From Bog-473 sp963743785 (GTDB lineage: Bacteria; Actinomycetota; Acidimicrobiia; Acidimicrobiales; RAAP-2), in NCBI GenBank assembly GCA_963743785.1, contig CAVURD010000017.1, positions 39,861 to 103,860 on the forward strand: 64,000 nt of DNA. Reading direction: 5' to 3'. The notes under the pieces were generated by a model. It was not told the DNA's origin, ran no database searches, and was given only the letters and a program-made list of their open reading frames with translations. A program made the position numbers and the translations under genes. The first letter of the stretch is position 1. Each line of letters opens with the position of its first letter. Of the stretch, positions 18,102-26,786 are shown one piece after another.

Positions 18102-19400
18102 TCAGCTGTCAACCGTGAGCGGCTGCACGGCGGCCGGGGACGCGGGCGAAGTTTCGGTGGTCGCGGTGGCCAATGGGGCCGTCGGAGTGGCGGTGGCGTT
18201 CGTACAGGCTCGGTCCTGCTCCCAACTAGCGACGGCGTCGGTGGCGGCCGCTCCCGTCAGCGGTTGCGGGAGGTCATTGACGATGACGGCGGGCCGCCAG
18301 GTGACCTGGTCGATGTGGCGGCCCGTCGCCGTGATGACAAGGGACCCACTGGCGTTCTCGGGTGCGGTGTTGTCGTAGAAGGCGAAGTTGCCCAATCCGT
18401 AGTCGACGAAGGCCGACCCGAGATAGCCCGCACCGAGCAGCACGTGCGCGTGCGTGCCCACGATGATGTCCGCCCCGGCCTTGACCAGAAGCTGGGCCAG
18501 CGGCTCTTGGTCTGGGTTGGGACAGGCATCGAGTTCGGTGCCCCAGTGGAGGTAGACCACGACGGTGTCTGCCGTCTTTCGAGCCGCTTGCACCGCCGCG
18601 ATCAGGTCGTTGACGTCATAGGCCGACGCCAGGCCGGGTTGGGTGGCGGTGGCGGTCCACGCCGTCTGCAGATCCGAGTCGATGACCTGGGTGGCGGCGA
18701 TGATGGCGATGTGCTGCCCGTTGATGGTGGTCTGATACGGCGTGAAGGCCTGCGCCGCGTTCTGGCCGATGCCGAGAATGGTGTAGCCGCTCTGCTGTTT
18801 GGCCGTCAGGGCCATCTGCAGCCCGGCGGCGCCGCAATCCTCCCCATGATTGTTGGCCTCGGTGATCAACGAGATACCGGCTCCCTGGAACGCGGTGACG
18901 GCCGACGAAGGCGCGTAGAACACGTACTGCTTTGATTGGGTGTCGGGACACGTCCCATCGGTGAGAGCCGATTCAAAATTGGTCATGGAGAGATTGGCCC
19001 CGGCGAGCAGCTGGGGGACGGTCGGGCCCAGCGCGCTCGTCGGGTCGCTGGCCAAACTGTCGCCCAAGGTGGTGGACACGGGAAAGTTCACGTCGCCTCC
19101 GAAGGCCATGGTGACCGAGCGGTCGTCACCCTGCCAATCGGCTTCGAGCCTCGGGTTGTGCACCGGCGGGATGCTGGCCTTGGCCTGTTTCGCCGGAACG
19201 TGCGCGGGCGGCGAACTCCCACCTTTGTGGCCCCCTCCCCCGGACAGGAGCAGAGCGAGCAGCAGCGCCAGGAGCAACAGCCCGGCGCCCCAGATGCGCC
19301 TGATGCGCCGGACCCGGCGAGAGGTCAGCGTCGGATGGTCCGGCGCCCGGACATCGGGTCGGGGCCGGGCCGGCCTCCTCGCCGGCGGGGCGTCCACCAA
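18102..19400 (-). CDS. CapA-family (PgsA-like) phosphoesterase-fold protein
   Basis: Membrane-anchored, probably extracytoplasmic metallophosphatase-fold protein of the CapA/PgsA family, linked elsewhere to poly-gamma-glutamate or capsule export. A basic cytoplasmic tail is followed by one transmembrane helix (~residues 36-52), a Gly/Pro linker, then the fold's motifs: GGDVNF, NFESAL, EANNHG, LHWGTEL and GTHAHVLLG. A Thr/Ala-rich tail ends it. Start TTG at 19400 (GTG at 19397 equally possible); no ribosome site seen. Other poly-gamma-glutamate genes are absent here, so the function may differ. Confidence 0.85.
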   Translation of the reverse strand: MVDAPPARRPARPRPDVRAPDHPTLTSRRVRRIRRIWGAGLLLLALLLALLLSGGGGHKGGSSPPAHVPAKQAKASIPPVHNPRLEADWQGDDRSVTMAFGGDVNFPVSTTLGDSLASDPTSALGPTVPQLLAGANLSMTNFESALTDGTCPDTQSKQYVFYAPSSAVTAFQGAGISLITEANNHGEDCGAAGLQMALTAKQQSGYTILGIGQNAAQAFTPYQTTINGQHIAIIAATQVIDSDLQTAWTATATQPGLASAYDVNDLIAAVQAARKTADTVVVYLHWGTELDACPNPDQEPLAQLLVKAGADIIVGTHAHVLLGAGYLGSAFVDYGLGNFAFYDNTAPENASGSLVITATGRHIDQVTWRPAVIVNDLPQPLTGAAATDAVASWEQDRACTNATATPTAPLATATTETSPASPAAVQPLTVDS

Positions 19401-19470
19401 TGTGGGATCGGCGTGGCCAGCGCCCGGTGGAAGGAGGTCGGTCGTCGACGTGCGGCGCAGCTTACGGCTT

Positions 19471-19506
19471 GACCGGCTTGACCGGCTTGACCGGCTTGAC
19501 CGGCTT
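19471..19506. repeat. 9-bp tandem repeat, four perfect copies
   Basis: GACCGGCTT repeated four times without mismatch. It is intergenic, 24 bases past the stop of the small membrane protein (19531) and about 70 bases before the CapA-like start. It is one of several short tandem repeats in gaps of this window. Confidence 0.95.
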
Positions 19507-19530
19507 AGATAGGGCGGGTCCGGTAGCCGA

Positions 19531-19740
19531 TCACGGTCGCTGGCAGAAGATGTGCCAACCCGCGATCGCCCAGAAGGCCAAGAGGGCGATCCGGGGCATC
19601 CAGGAACTCAGGAGCCAGCGCACGATCAGTCCGGAACCCAGCAACAGCTCCCGGTTGTGCGCCAGGACCGCGGACCACACGGCGATGGCGGTGAGCAGGA
19701 CCAGCCACACCGTGGCTCCGGCAACGATCGCCAGGGTCAC
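19531..19740 (-). CDS. 69-residue membrane protein, DUF6186-like
   Basis: Two predicted membrane helices: an N-terminal AIVAGATVWLVLLTAIAVW and a C-terminal IALLAFWAIAGWHIF. The closing W-x-x-x-G-W-H-x-F pattern recalls DUF6186 proteins of actinobacteria. GTG start overlaps the stop of the upstream membrane protein (GTGA), so the pair is translationally coupled. The shared helix architecture suggests they form one complex. No function is known. Confidence 0.7.
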   Translation of the reverse strand: MTLAIVAGATVWLVLLTAIAVWSAVLAHNRELLLGSGLIVRWLLSSWMPRIALLAFWAIAGWHIFCQRP

Positions 19741-20234
19741 GGTTCACGTGCCTTGGCCCGGCCGCCCGCGACGAGGTAGGCACCGATCACCAGCCACACG
19801 GCAAAGAGCGCGCCTCGCCCGACCCGATAGCGCGAGACGCGGCCGATGAAATAGCTCAAGGTCGGGAGGGCATGGGACTGGACGATGAAATTCACCAGAT
19901 CCCAGCCCACGACCGCCACCACCAGAGCCGTCCACACGATGACGGCAACTTGCAGGGACCTCGGCTGGGTGCGCCAGTGCAGTATCCAATGGGCGCTCTG
20001 GTCGATCCACGCACCGCTGGATCGGCGCTGACGTCCTCGTCCCAGCACGACGGCCATCACCAGGGCGACAACCACGAGCAGCGCCACGCTCCAGCGAGCA
20101 CCTGGAGAGTCTCGTGTCAGTCCGGCCTGCCAGACGCACAGGGAAATAGCGGCGACCGTGAGCAACGCTGGCCCAACCAGGGCACCAACGCCCGATCGTG
20201 GCCACCGGGAGTCGCCCGGCCCACCTGGTCGCAT
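19737..20234 (-). CDS. 165-residue membrane protein, DUF6186-like C-terminus
   Basis: Four hydrophobic segments: residues ~18-36, 48-64, 96-112 and 140-158. The last is preceded by the basic RVSRYRVGRG and reads ALFAVWLVIGAYLVAGG, the same layout as the C-terminus of the 69-residue partner gene it overlaps by 4 bases. It starts 39 bases after the helD stop on the same strand, so it may be co-transcribed with helD. Function unknown. Confidence 0.65.
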   Translation of the reverse strand: MRPGGPGDSRWPRSGVGALVGPALLTVAAISLCVWQAGLTRDSPGARWSVALLVVVALVMAVVLGRGRQRRSSGAWIDQSAHWILHWRTQPRSLQVAVIVWTALVVAVVGWDLVNFIVQSHALPTLSYFIGRVSRYRVGRGALFAVWLVIGAYLVAGGRAKAREP

Positions 20235-20273
20235 TCGAAAGGAAGCTACCGGCGCAGCCTATCGGTGGGTGTC

Positions 20274-22325
20274 TCAGGAGAGCAGAAGGGCGGGCAGATG
20301 ATCGGCATGCACAATGCTCAGGTGCTGAATCGGCCGGGTCATGGCGACGTAGAGCAGCCGAAGACCTCGCGCGTCATCGCCCGCGATGGCGGCTGGCTCG
20401 ACGACGACCACGGCGTCGAACTCCAATCCCTTGACCGCGATGGCGGCCACCACCGTGACCCGTCTCTCCATGCCGTCCCGTTCGAGCAGACCGATATCGC
20501 TTCGCCCCCGCACCAGCTTGGTGATCGGCGCCAGCTGCGTACTCGGCACCACCAACCCGACCAGAAAGTCCTCGTCGGCCAAGTTGATCGCCTCCGTCAA
20601 ACTCTCGGCCAGGAGACGATCACGGTCCACCTTGAGAATTCTCGGTACCCGGGTCCCGCGTCGGATCGACTGGGTGGGCTGCACGGTCGGCGCGGCCGCG
20701 GGCAGCAGCTTCGAGGCCAGATCGAGCACCTGTCCCGGGGCGCGGTACCCGAGCGTGAGTTCGTCGCTCCGCACGGTTGCGGTGGCCGGCAGGTGTTGGA
20801 GGATCTCGTCCCAACTTCCGTAGCTCCAGGCGCCGGTGGCCTGGGCCAGGTCCCCGAGGATGGTCAGCGATCCCTTCGGGGCCCGGCGAGCAACCATCTT
20901 GAACTGCATGGGAGTGAGATCCTGCGCCTCGTCGACCACGACGTGCCCATAGGTGCGGGAGCGACCGTTCACCAGATAGGTCGCCTCATCGAGCAGGGCC
21001 AGGTCGTCGATCGTCCAACCCTGGCGACCCGAGGTGTGACCCGATGAGCGGAGAAGGCGGCGCCATTCCGAGTCGGTCAGGATTCCTTCGGCACTGCCCG
21101 AGAGCCGGTCGGTGCTGGTCAAGAGGTCGGTGACCAGCGCCGCTGGAGAGACGGACGGCCAGAGGTGATCGAGGAGATCCCGGAAGTCGTCCGAGGCGGT
21201 CAGCTCGCTCTCGTACCAGGACTGGTCGGCGTCCAGTCGCCCCGATGCCCTGACCTTTTGACGGGCCAAGCTGACCAGCCGGGCCCGCAGGGCCAGCCTT
21301 CCCGCCTTGTATGGCGCCGACCCGTCGGCGATGACCGCACAGAGGTCGTTCACCTCCTGGCGGAGGAGGGTGCAGCGGGCCGCACGCGCTCGCAACACGA
21401 CATCCTCTTCGATGGGGCGACGGCGTTGCTCCAGGGCACGAGCGAGGACGATCGCCATCCTCGCATCGCCCTTGACGCGCCGGACGTCCAACGGGTCCTC
21501 GGCCCGCACCTTCGACCGGGGCGCGATATCGGCCACCGTCGACTGCAGGACGGCCTCCTCACCGAGTGACGGGAGGACCTGGGCGATGTAACGGAGGAAG
21601 GCGCGGCTCGGGCCGAGCACCAGGACACCGTCGCGCGCCAACTCCGGATGGTTGTAGAGGAGGAACGCCGCGCGATGCAACCCGACCGCTGTCTTGCCGG
21701 TGCCGGGACCACCCTGGACGGCGAGGAGGAGATCGAGCGGGGCCCGAATGATCTCGTCCTGTTCGGCCTGGATGGTGGCCACGATGTCGAGCATCTCGCC
21801 CGTCCTGGCCCGCTCCAGCTCGGCCAACAAGGCGTCGCCACCGCGGAGACGGGTGCGCGACGGGTCGCCGTCGTGTCGACCGAACAGGTCGTCGGCGACG
21901 GCGATCACCTTGGCCCGGTCCACCATCACCTGACGTCGACGGGCGAGACCGAGCGCGTTCTCGGCGCGGGCTTGGTAGAAGGGCATGGCAACGGGAGCGC
22001 GCCAGTCGACCACCACAGGATCACCCTCCGTGTCCTCGACGTGGCGGCGTCCGATGTGCCACGACGGACCGGCCTCCTCATCAATGCGTCCGAAGAGAAG
22101 GGGACGCCGACTCTCCGCCAGGACGGCGATCCGGTGCATCAGGGCGGCCTGATAGTCGAGGTCAGGGTGCCCGGCGTCGCGCAGGTCGTCAAGCAGCGCC
22201 TTCGCTCTCCGGTGCATGGCGGCGAGGGCGGCATGAGCCAGGTCGAGGTAGTCCTGCTCTAGGCGCAGTTCGGGATCTTCATCGAGCGGCGCGTCGATCA
22301 CCACGGCGCGGCACCGCCATGACAC
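20274..22325 (-). CDS. helD: HelD/HelR-type RNA polymerase recycling motor (SF1 helicase-like)
   Basis: Superfamily I ATPase that removes stalled RNA polymerase from DNA. Actinobacterial HelR members also protect polymerase from rifamycins. The N-terminal coiled-coil arm (residues ~15-60) is followed by VVVDWRAPVAMPFYQA, the Walker A segment VQGGPGTGKTAVGLHRA (~residues 205-221), VVVDEAQDLTPMQ (Walker B), LGYRAPGQVLDLA and the C-terminal VKGLEFDAVVVVEP and YVAMTRP. Length 683 is normal. GTG at 22325 is the longest start; in-frame GTGs at 22304 and 22301 are alternatives. An inverted repeat lies 55-94 bases upstream. Confidence 0.88.
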   Translation of the reverse strand: MSWRCRAVVIDAPLDEDPELRLEQDYLDLAHAALAAMHRRAKALLDDLRDAGHPDLDYQAALMHRIAVLAESRRPLLFGRIDEEAGPSWHIGRRHVEDTEGDPVVVDWRAPVAMPFYQARAENALGLARRRQVMVDRAKVIAVADDLFGRHDGDPSRTRLRGGDALLAELERARTGEMLDIVATIQAEQDEIIRAPLDLLLAVQGGPGTGKTAVGLHRAAFLLYNHPELARDGVLVLGPSRAFLRYIAQVLPSLGEEAVLQSTVADIAPRSKVRAEDPLDVRRVKGDARMAIVLARALEQRRRPIEEDVVLRARAARCTLLRQEVNDLCAVIADGSAPYKAGRLALRARLVSLARQKVRASGRLDADQSWYESELTASDDFRDLLDHLWPSVSPAALVTDLLTSTDRLSGSAEGILTDSEWRRLLRSSGHTSGRQGWTIDDLALLDEATYLVNGRSRTYGHVVVDEAQDLTPMQFKMVARRAPKGSLTILGDLAQATGAWSYGSWDEILQHLPATATVRSDELTLGYRAPGQVLDLASKLLPAAAPTVQPTQSIRRGTRVPRILKVDRDRLLAESLTEAINLADEDFLVGLVVPSTQLAPITKLVRGRSDIGLLERDGMERRVTVVAAIAVKGLEFDAVVVVEPAAIAGDDARGLRLLYVAMTRPIQHLSIVHADHLPALLLS

Positions 22326-22719
22326 GCATCAGTTGCAGCAGCTGCGGCATCCGCTGCGTCCAACCCGCCTCGGCGCGCCATTCCCGGCAGGGGATGCACG
22401 GCTTGTTTCTGCCGGGAATACGCGTGTACAGGCGCGCAAAAAACCCCGAACATCTCAGGGAATATATCCGCAATTCTGATGCACTACAACACATCTACCT
22501 GCGGATTCAGCTTCTCCACCTCTCTCACTTTGACGATTTATCAAAGGGGAGTCAGCGCCTGTCATTGTAGGCAAAAATTCATAGGATTACAAGGGGGATC
22601 CGGGAGGAATTCATCACCGAACGCCACCCGATCGATCGGCGTGGTCCGGAACATCTCGCTGTACCGAGCGTCCATCGGCAACCGAGCCCAGCGGCGGGTC
22701 CATGTAGTTTGGGGGGCCT
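22326..22719. other. 394-base divergent intergenic region, locally AT-rich
   Basis: The gap between helD (minus) and dprE1 (plus) must hold both promoters. Bases ~22430-22600 are clearly poorer in G+C than the flanks. There is an 11-bp inverted repeat at 22380-22419 (listed separately). TAGTTT at 22697 and a G-run just before the dprE1 ATG could be its -10 and ribosome site. Short frames here (for example 22319-22570 plus) lack family or ribosome-site support. No rifamycin-associated element is visible. Confidence 0.6.
22380..22419. promoter_or_regulatory. 11-bp inverted repeat upstream of helD
   Basis: Perfect arms ATTCCCGGCAG (22380-22390) and CTGCCGGGAAT (22409-22419) with an 18-base spacer, in the untranslated or promoter zone of helD. 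It could be an operator for a dimeric regulator or an RNA hairpin. There is no T-tract after it. Confidence 0.5.
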
Positions 22720-24099
22720 ATGGACGCAGAGGATCACGGGCTCCCTTTCCCGATCGAGCGCCGTCGCCTGTCCGGTTGGGGACGCACGCCCGCGTCGGTG
22801 TGCGACGTGGCCTCCCCGCGCACCAGCGACGAGGTCGTGCAGCTCCTGGAGCGCGCCGAGGGCCGCGGCGTGATCCCGCGTGGCCTCGGGCGGAGCTACG
22901 GCGACGCCGGGCAGCGGGCGGGCGGCCTTGTCCTCGACATGACCCGCCTCGACTCGATCGGTCCGGTGGACCGCGACAGCGGACTCGTGAGCGTCGGCGC
23001 CGGGGTGAGCATCGACCAACTCCTGAGAGTTGTCCTGCCGCAAGGGGGATTCGTTCCGGTCACCCCCGGGACCCGCAATGTGACCATTGGCGGTGCCATC
23101 GCGGCGGACATCCACGGAAAGAACCACCACCGCGACGGCAGCTTCTGCCGGCACGTCACGTCGATGACGCTGGTGACACCCACCGGAGTGCACGAGCTCA
23201 CTCCGGACCACGACCCGGACCTCTTCTGGGCCACCGCGGGCGGGATGGGTCTGACCGGGATTGTCGTGCGCGCGACCATCCGGTTGCTCCCGGTCGAGAG
23301 CTCATGGGTGACGGTCGATACCCACCGCTTCGCCCGCCTCGAGGACCTCATGCAAGAGATGGAAGCGCACGACGACGACTACCGCTACTCGGTGGCGTGG
23401 GTGGACTGTAACGCCGGCGGATCCCGGCTGGGCCGGTCGATCCTGACCCGGGGGGACCATGCCGACCGGGAACGGGTGGTCCGCTCCCCGTCACGCCACT
23501 GCCACCAGGAACTGGCCAGCCCTCGCGTGAGAATTCCCCGACAGCTGCCGAATGGTCTCTTGAACGTGGCCGGTGTGACCGCCTTCAACGAGTTGTGGTT
23601 CCGCAAGGCACCGAAGGTGCGACTGGGCGAGCTCCAGCACATCGGTGCGTTCTTCCACCCTCTCGACGGCGTGAGTGACTGGAATCTGCTGTACGGACCG
23701 AACGGATTTCTCCAGTATCAGTTCGCCGTGAGTGACATGCACGGCGATGTCGTACGGGATGCCATCGACCTGGTCTGCGCGGCCCGGGTACCGTCGTTTG
23801 TCTCCGTACTGAAGCGCTTCGGTCCCGGCGATGACGGGCCCTTGTCATTTCCCATCGCCGGTTGGACGCTGGCCCTCGATTTTCCGGTCGGACCGGCGGC
23901 CCTACCGACTCTGGTCGACGCCCTCGATGAAGTCGTGCTCAACGCCGGAGGCCGCGTCTACCTGGCCAAGGACTCAAGGGCCCGCCCCGAACACGTGCAC
24001 AAGATGTACCCACGCATCCCTGAGCTTCAGTCGGTGCGTGATCGGATCGATCCCGACCGGGTCCTGCAATCGGACCTGTCGCGTCGACTCGATATCTGA
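22720..24099 (+). CDS. dprE1: decaprenylphosphoryl-beta-D-ribose 2'-oxidase DprE1
   Basis: FAD enzyme that with DprE2 epimerises decaprenyl-phospho-ribose to the arabinose donor of cell-wall arabinan. VAO-type FAD domain with GRSYGDAG (57-64), the flavin-contact His132 in HGKNHH, and a substrate domain with LQYQFAV, VSVLKRFG and the Lys of AKDSR near the C-terminus. Length 459 matches mycobacterial DprE1 (461). The position matching M. tuberculosis Cys387 (motif GWNVCVDFP, from memory) reads GWTLALDFP, so it is Ala385. The gene is followed after 14 bases by dprE2. Confidence 0.92.
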   Translation: MDAEDHGLPFPIERRRLSGWGRTPASVCDVASPRTSDEVVQLLERAEGRGVIPRGLGRSYGDAGQRAGGLVLDMTRLDSIGPVDRDSGLVSVGAGVSIDQLLRVVLPQGGFVPVTPGTRNVTIGGAIAADIHGKNHHRDGSFCRHVTSMTLVTPTGVHELTPDHDPDLFWATAGGMGLTGIVVRATIRLLPVESSWVTVDTHRFARLEDLMQEMEAHDDDYRYSVAWVDCNAGGSRLGRSILTRGDHADRERVVRSPSRHCHQELASPRVRIPRQLPNGLLNVAGVTAFNELWFRKAPKVRLGELQHIGAFFHPLDGVSDWNLLYGPNGFLQYQFAVSDMHGDVVRDAIDLVCAARVPSFVSVLKRFGPGDDGPLSFPIAGWTLALDFPVGPAALPTLVDALDEVVLNAGGRVYLAKDSRARPEHVHKMYPRIPELQSVRDRIDPDRVLQSDLSRRLDI

Positions 24100-24113
24100 G
24101 AGGAAGGATTCCC

Positions 24114-24879
24114 TTGCAAGACGCCTTTGGACGTCCCCAGTCAGCCGTGGTCTTTGGGGGAACCTCCGATATCGCCCGGGCCATCGTCGAGCGCCTCATC
24201 CCCCTGGGCTGCCGCACCCTCGTCCTGGCCGGGCGCGAACGCGACCACGCTCGCCAAGTCGGCCGAGGAGGCCCGGGCCACCGGAGCCACGCAGGTCGAT
24301 GAGGTGATTTTTGACGCGCGCGATCCTGCCGACGTCTCGAGCGTCGTCACCGATTGCTTCGCGGCGGCCGGAGGTGACGTCGACCTTGTCCTCATGGCCG
24401 TCGGGGTCCTCGGGAACCAAGAGCGGGACGAGGTCGACGCCGCGTCCACCGCCGATGTCCTGACCGCGTCCACCGTCTGGCCGGCGGCGGCCCTCGCCGC
24501 GTCATTCGAGAAGCTGAAGAAGCAGGGACAGGGAAAGATCGTCGTGCTCTCCTCGGTGGCCGGCGTCCGCGTGCGCCGAGCCAACTACGTCTACGGTGCG
24601 GCCAAGTCCGGACTCGATGCCTACGCCATCGGCCTCTCCGAGGCAGCCCGGGGCACCGGGGTCGATGTCTACGTCGTCCGCCCGGGCTTTGTGAAGACCA
24701 AGATGACCGAAGGCCGTCCCGCCGCCCCGTTCTCCACCGACCGGGCCGACGTCGCCGATGCCGTTATCCGTGGCATGGAACAAGGCCAGACCGTCATTTG
24801 GGCCCCGGCCCCCTTGCGCTATCTGTTCAACGGGTTCCGCCTGCTACCCCAATTCGTCTGGCGTCGACTTCCCGGTTAG
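24114..24879 (+). CDS. dprE2: decaprenylphosphoryl-2-keto-ribose reductase DprE2, one frameshift
   Basis: NADH-dependent SDR that completes the ribose-to-arabinose epimerisation. TTG start at 24114 after a GAGAGGAAGG site gives QDAFGRPQSAVVFGGTSDIA with cofactor motif GGTSDIA, then LVLAGRE. The frame is lost near 24240 and resumes as TTLAKSAEEARATGA in the frame that runs to 24879. VVLSSVAGVR and YVYGAAKSGLDAY provide Ser, Tyr and Lys. Corrected length is ~255. The next-frame start at 24127 would lack the cofactor motif and is not used. Probable operon with dprE1. Confidence 0.88.
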
Positions 24880-24950
24880 CCCAGCGGTGAGTCCCATCGC
24901 GCCCGGGCCACCTACTGGACAGGGCCGAACATCCGGCCCATGATCAAGCC

Positions 24951-25463
24951 ATGGAATCACCGTCGCTGATGACAACAGTGGCTCGGTTACCCGGGACACT
25001 GCTTCGACTTCCCGGCACCTCGCTCCGTGCACTCAATGCACTCATCACAGTGGCCGAACGCCTGGACGACCTGATGATCCTGCTGGAGCGGATGGACACC
25101 GGACTGGCCCGGGCCGGCGGCGGCGTCGACCTGGCGGCGAGCGGCATCACGCAGGCCGTGTCGGGTCTGGAGCGAGCGGTGGGCATGTTGGATGGATCCC
25201 TGCCCAGTCTTTCCCAATCGGCGTCGTCGTTGCGCGTACTCACCGAGCGGCTCAGCGCGGTGGCGGTCGAGTTGGTGACCGAGCTGCCCCGGGCCACGGC
25301 CACGCTGCAGGACATCTCTCCTGAGCTGGCCAAAGTGGTCGGGACGCTCGATGACCGATTCGGCCACCTCGACAGCGTGGTGACCGATCTGGCCAAGCTG
25401 GTGGAAGCAGTGATCGGAACAATCCCCGGGATGCGCCGCGTCCTGCGGACGACTGCGGTCTGA
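24951..25463 (+). CDS. 170-residue helical protein, unknown function
   Basis: Almost entirely heptad-like helix, rich in Leu, Ser, Thr and Asp (for example ERLDDLMILLERMDTGLARA and LDDRFGHLDSVVTDLAKLVE). No membrane helix or catalytic motif. Similar long-helix proteins are found near cell-envelope genes in mycobacteria, but I recognise no named family. It ends 9 bases before the SCO6745-like gene, so the two are probably one transcript. A GC hairpin (24922-24939) precedes it. ATG at 24951 is chosen; ATG at 24969 is possible. Confidence 0.7.
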   Translation: MESPSLMTTVARLPGTLLRLPGTSLRALNALITVAERLDDLMILLERMDTGLARAGGGVDLAASGITQAVSGLERAVGMLDGSLPSLSQSASSLRVLTERLSAVAVELVTELPRATATLQDISPELAKVVGTLDDRFGHLDSVVTDLAKLVEAVIGTIPGMRRVLRTTAV

Positions 25464-25472
25464 GGAGGTCCG

Positions 25473-26225
25473 TTGAGCACCGATGAGCGGGACGGCGCGC
25501 TGGCCGTCGTGAGGTCGACGTCGGTGCCGATCCACGACATCGGGACGGCGATCTACCTCAGTCCCGACGTCTTCGGCTGGGCCGCTGAGTGGGGCTGGTC
25601 CAACCCGTTCTCCTTCTACTTCGCCGGACGAGGGGGCATGCTGGGCGACGTCGGCCCCGACGTTGCCTGCTCGGCCATGGGCTGGTTCGAGCCCGGCGCC
25701 GTCAAGTCGATGTACGAAGAAGGCGTTGCCGTGGCCGGTGCGACAGCGGTGGCGCAGCGAATGGCCGAAGCCACCGACCTGTGGGGGCAGAAATACCTGA
25801 CCGACGTGGCCGGACTCGACGACATCGTCGCCCTGACCGAAGCCGCGGTGGCCGAGCTCGAGGGTTCTGCGCTTCCGCTCTTCGTGGGCTGGCGCGCCGC
25901 GGCCAAGGCGAAGGGGTCGGCTGGGCGGGCGGCGCAGCTCATGCAGATCCTGCGGGAGTGGCGGGGCGGGGTGCACCTGGTCGCCACCACGGCCTCCGGC
26001 CTCTCGCCCGTCGAGGCCATCTTGACCAACGAGGGTGAGGGACAAGCCAAATTCTTCGGGTGGTCCGAGCCCTTCCCGAGCTATGAAGCCAACAGCCCAG
26101 AGCACCAGCAGGCCGAGGATCTGACCGATCAGTTGTGCGCGTCCTCGTTGGGTCAGGCCCTCCGTCCCGAGCAGTACGCGGCTTTCGAAGCCGGCGTCAC
26201 CGCCATCCGCGCCGCCGTGCCCTGA
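25473..26225 (+). CDS. SCO6745-family protein
   Basis: A 250-residue soluble protein of the actinobacterial SCO6745 group. Recognisable are the conserved FYFAGRGGMLGDV near residues 48-60, WFEPGAVKSMYEEG, and a mid-region KFFGW. The family has no firm biochemical role that I know. TTG start at 25473 follows GAGGAGG by 4 bases, a strong site that fixes the start. Translation follows closely on the helical protein upstream. The next features downstream are two tRNA genes. Confidence 0.78.
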   Translation: MSTDERDGALAVVRSTSVPIHDIGTAIYLSPDVFGWAAEWGWSNPFSFYFAGRGGMLGDVGPDVACSAMGWFEPGAVKSMYEEGVAVAGATAVAQRMAEATDLWGQKYLTDVAGLDDIVALTEAAVAELEGSALPLFVGWRAAAKAKGSAGRAAQLMQILREWRGGVHLVATTASGLSPVEAILTNEGEGQAKFFGWSEPFPSYEANSPEHQQAEDLTDQLCASSLGQALRPEQYAAFEAGVTAIRAAVP

Positions 26226-26341
26226 GGGCCGGACCGGGGCCAACGGCGCCGGAAGCCGCTCGGTCATGGTCGGCTACAGTGAAGGGCTGCTCAATGGGGA
26301 GACAACGTCGAACCAGCGGGCGACACGGCTCACGCCGTTAC

Positions 26342-26416
26342 GGACCTGTGGTGCAGTCTGGAGTGCACGCCGCCCTGTCAAGGCGGAGGTCGCGGGTTCA
26401 AATCCCGTCAGGTCCG
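26342..26416 (+). tRNA. tRNA-Asp (GTC)
   Basis: Full cloverleaf: acceptor GGACCTG/CAGGTCC, anticodon loop CTGTCAA with GTC, T-arm GCGGG-TTCAAAT-CCCGT, discriminator G. CCA is not encoded. Confidence 0.95.
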
Positions 26417-26460
26417 CTGCCAGATCCGAACGTCAACAGGACACTCGAATTTGGTGGCCC

Positions 26461-26536
26461 GGTCGGGTAGCTCAGTTGGTAGAGCGCGCGCCTGAAAAGC
26501 GTGAGGTCCGCGGATCGATCCCGCGCCCGACCACCA
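26461..26536 (+). tRNA. tRNA-Phe (GAA), CCA encoded
   Basis: Acceptor GGTCGGG/CCCGACC, D-stem GCTC/GAGC, anticodon stem CGCGC/GCGTG with loop CTGAAAA (anticodon GAA), T-stem CGCGG/CCGCG, discriminator A and CCA at 26534-26536. The T-loop reads ATCGATC, so position 54 is A, not the near-universal T. Confidence 0.93.
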
Positions 26537-26786
26537 GACACTCCTATGGTCAGTAACTTCGGCTGACTTGGGACTTGAACCCGCGGTGAGCATCGACCGG
26601 GGTGGGGCCGGAGTTGGCTTAGATTCGGTGCCCTACCTCCTCAGGGCATCGGACGGCAGTCGACCTGAGAGAGCGATACGGCCGGAATCCACCCACCACG
26701 GGATGCCGACAGAACTGGGCGTCGCTGAGCCAATCTGTCCACCCAGAAGGCCGACGATGTGATCCGAGCGGCCCGGCATCTACCAC

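Noticed and set aside
19471..19506. 9-bp repeat as a phase-variation switch for the CapA-like gene
   Set aside because: It lies outside coding sequence, and 9 bp would not shift a frame; promoter-spacing effects cannot be judged here.
22319..22570. 83-residue frame in the helD-dprE1 gap
   Set aside because: No ribosome site, no family pattern, and it overlaps the helD start and likely promoters.
26461..26536. tRNA-Phe as an integration site
   Set aside because: No integrase and no second copy of the tRNA 3' end noticed by eye; kept only as a hypothesis for the following region.
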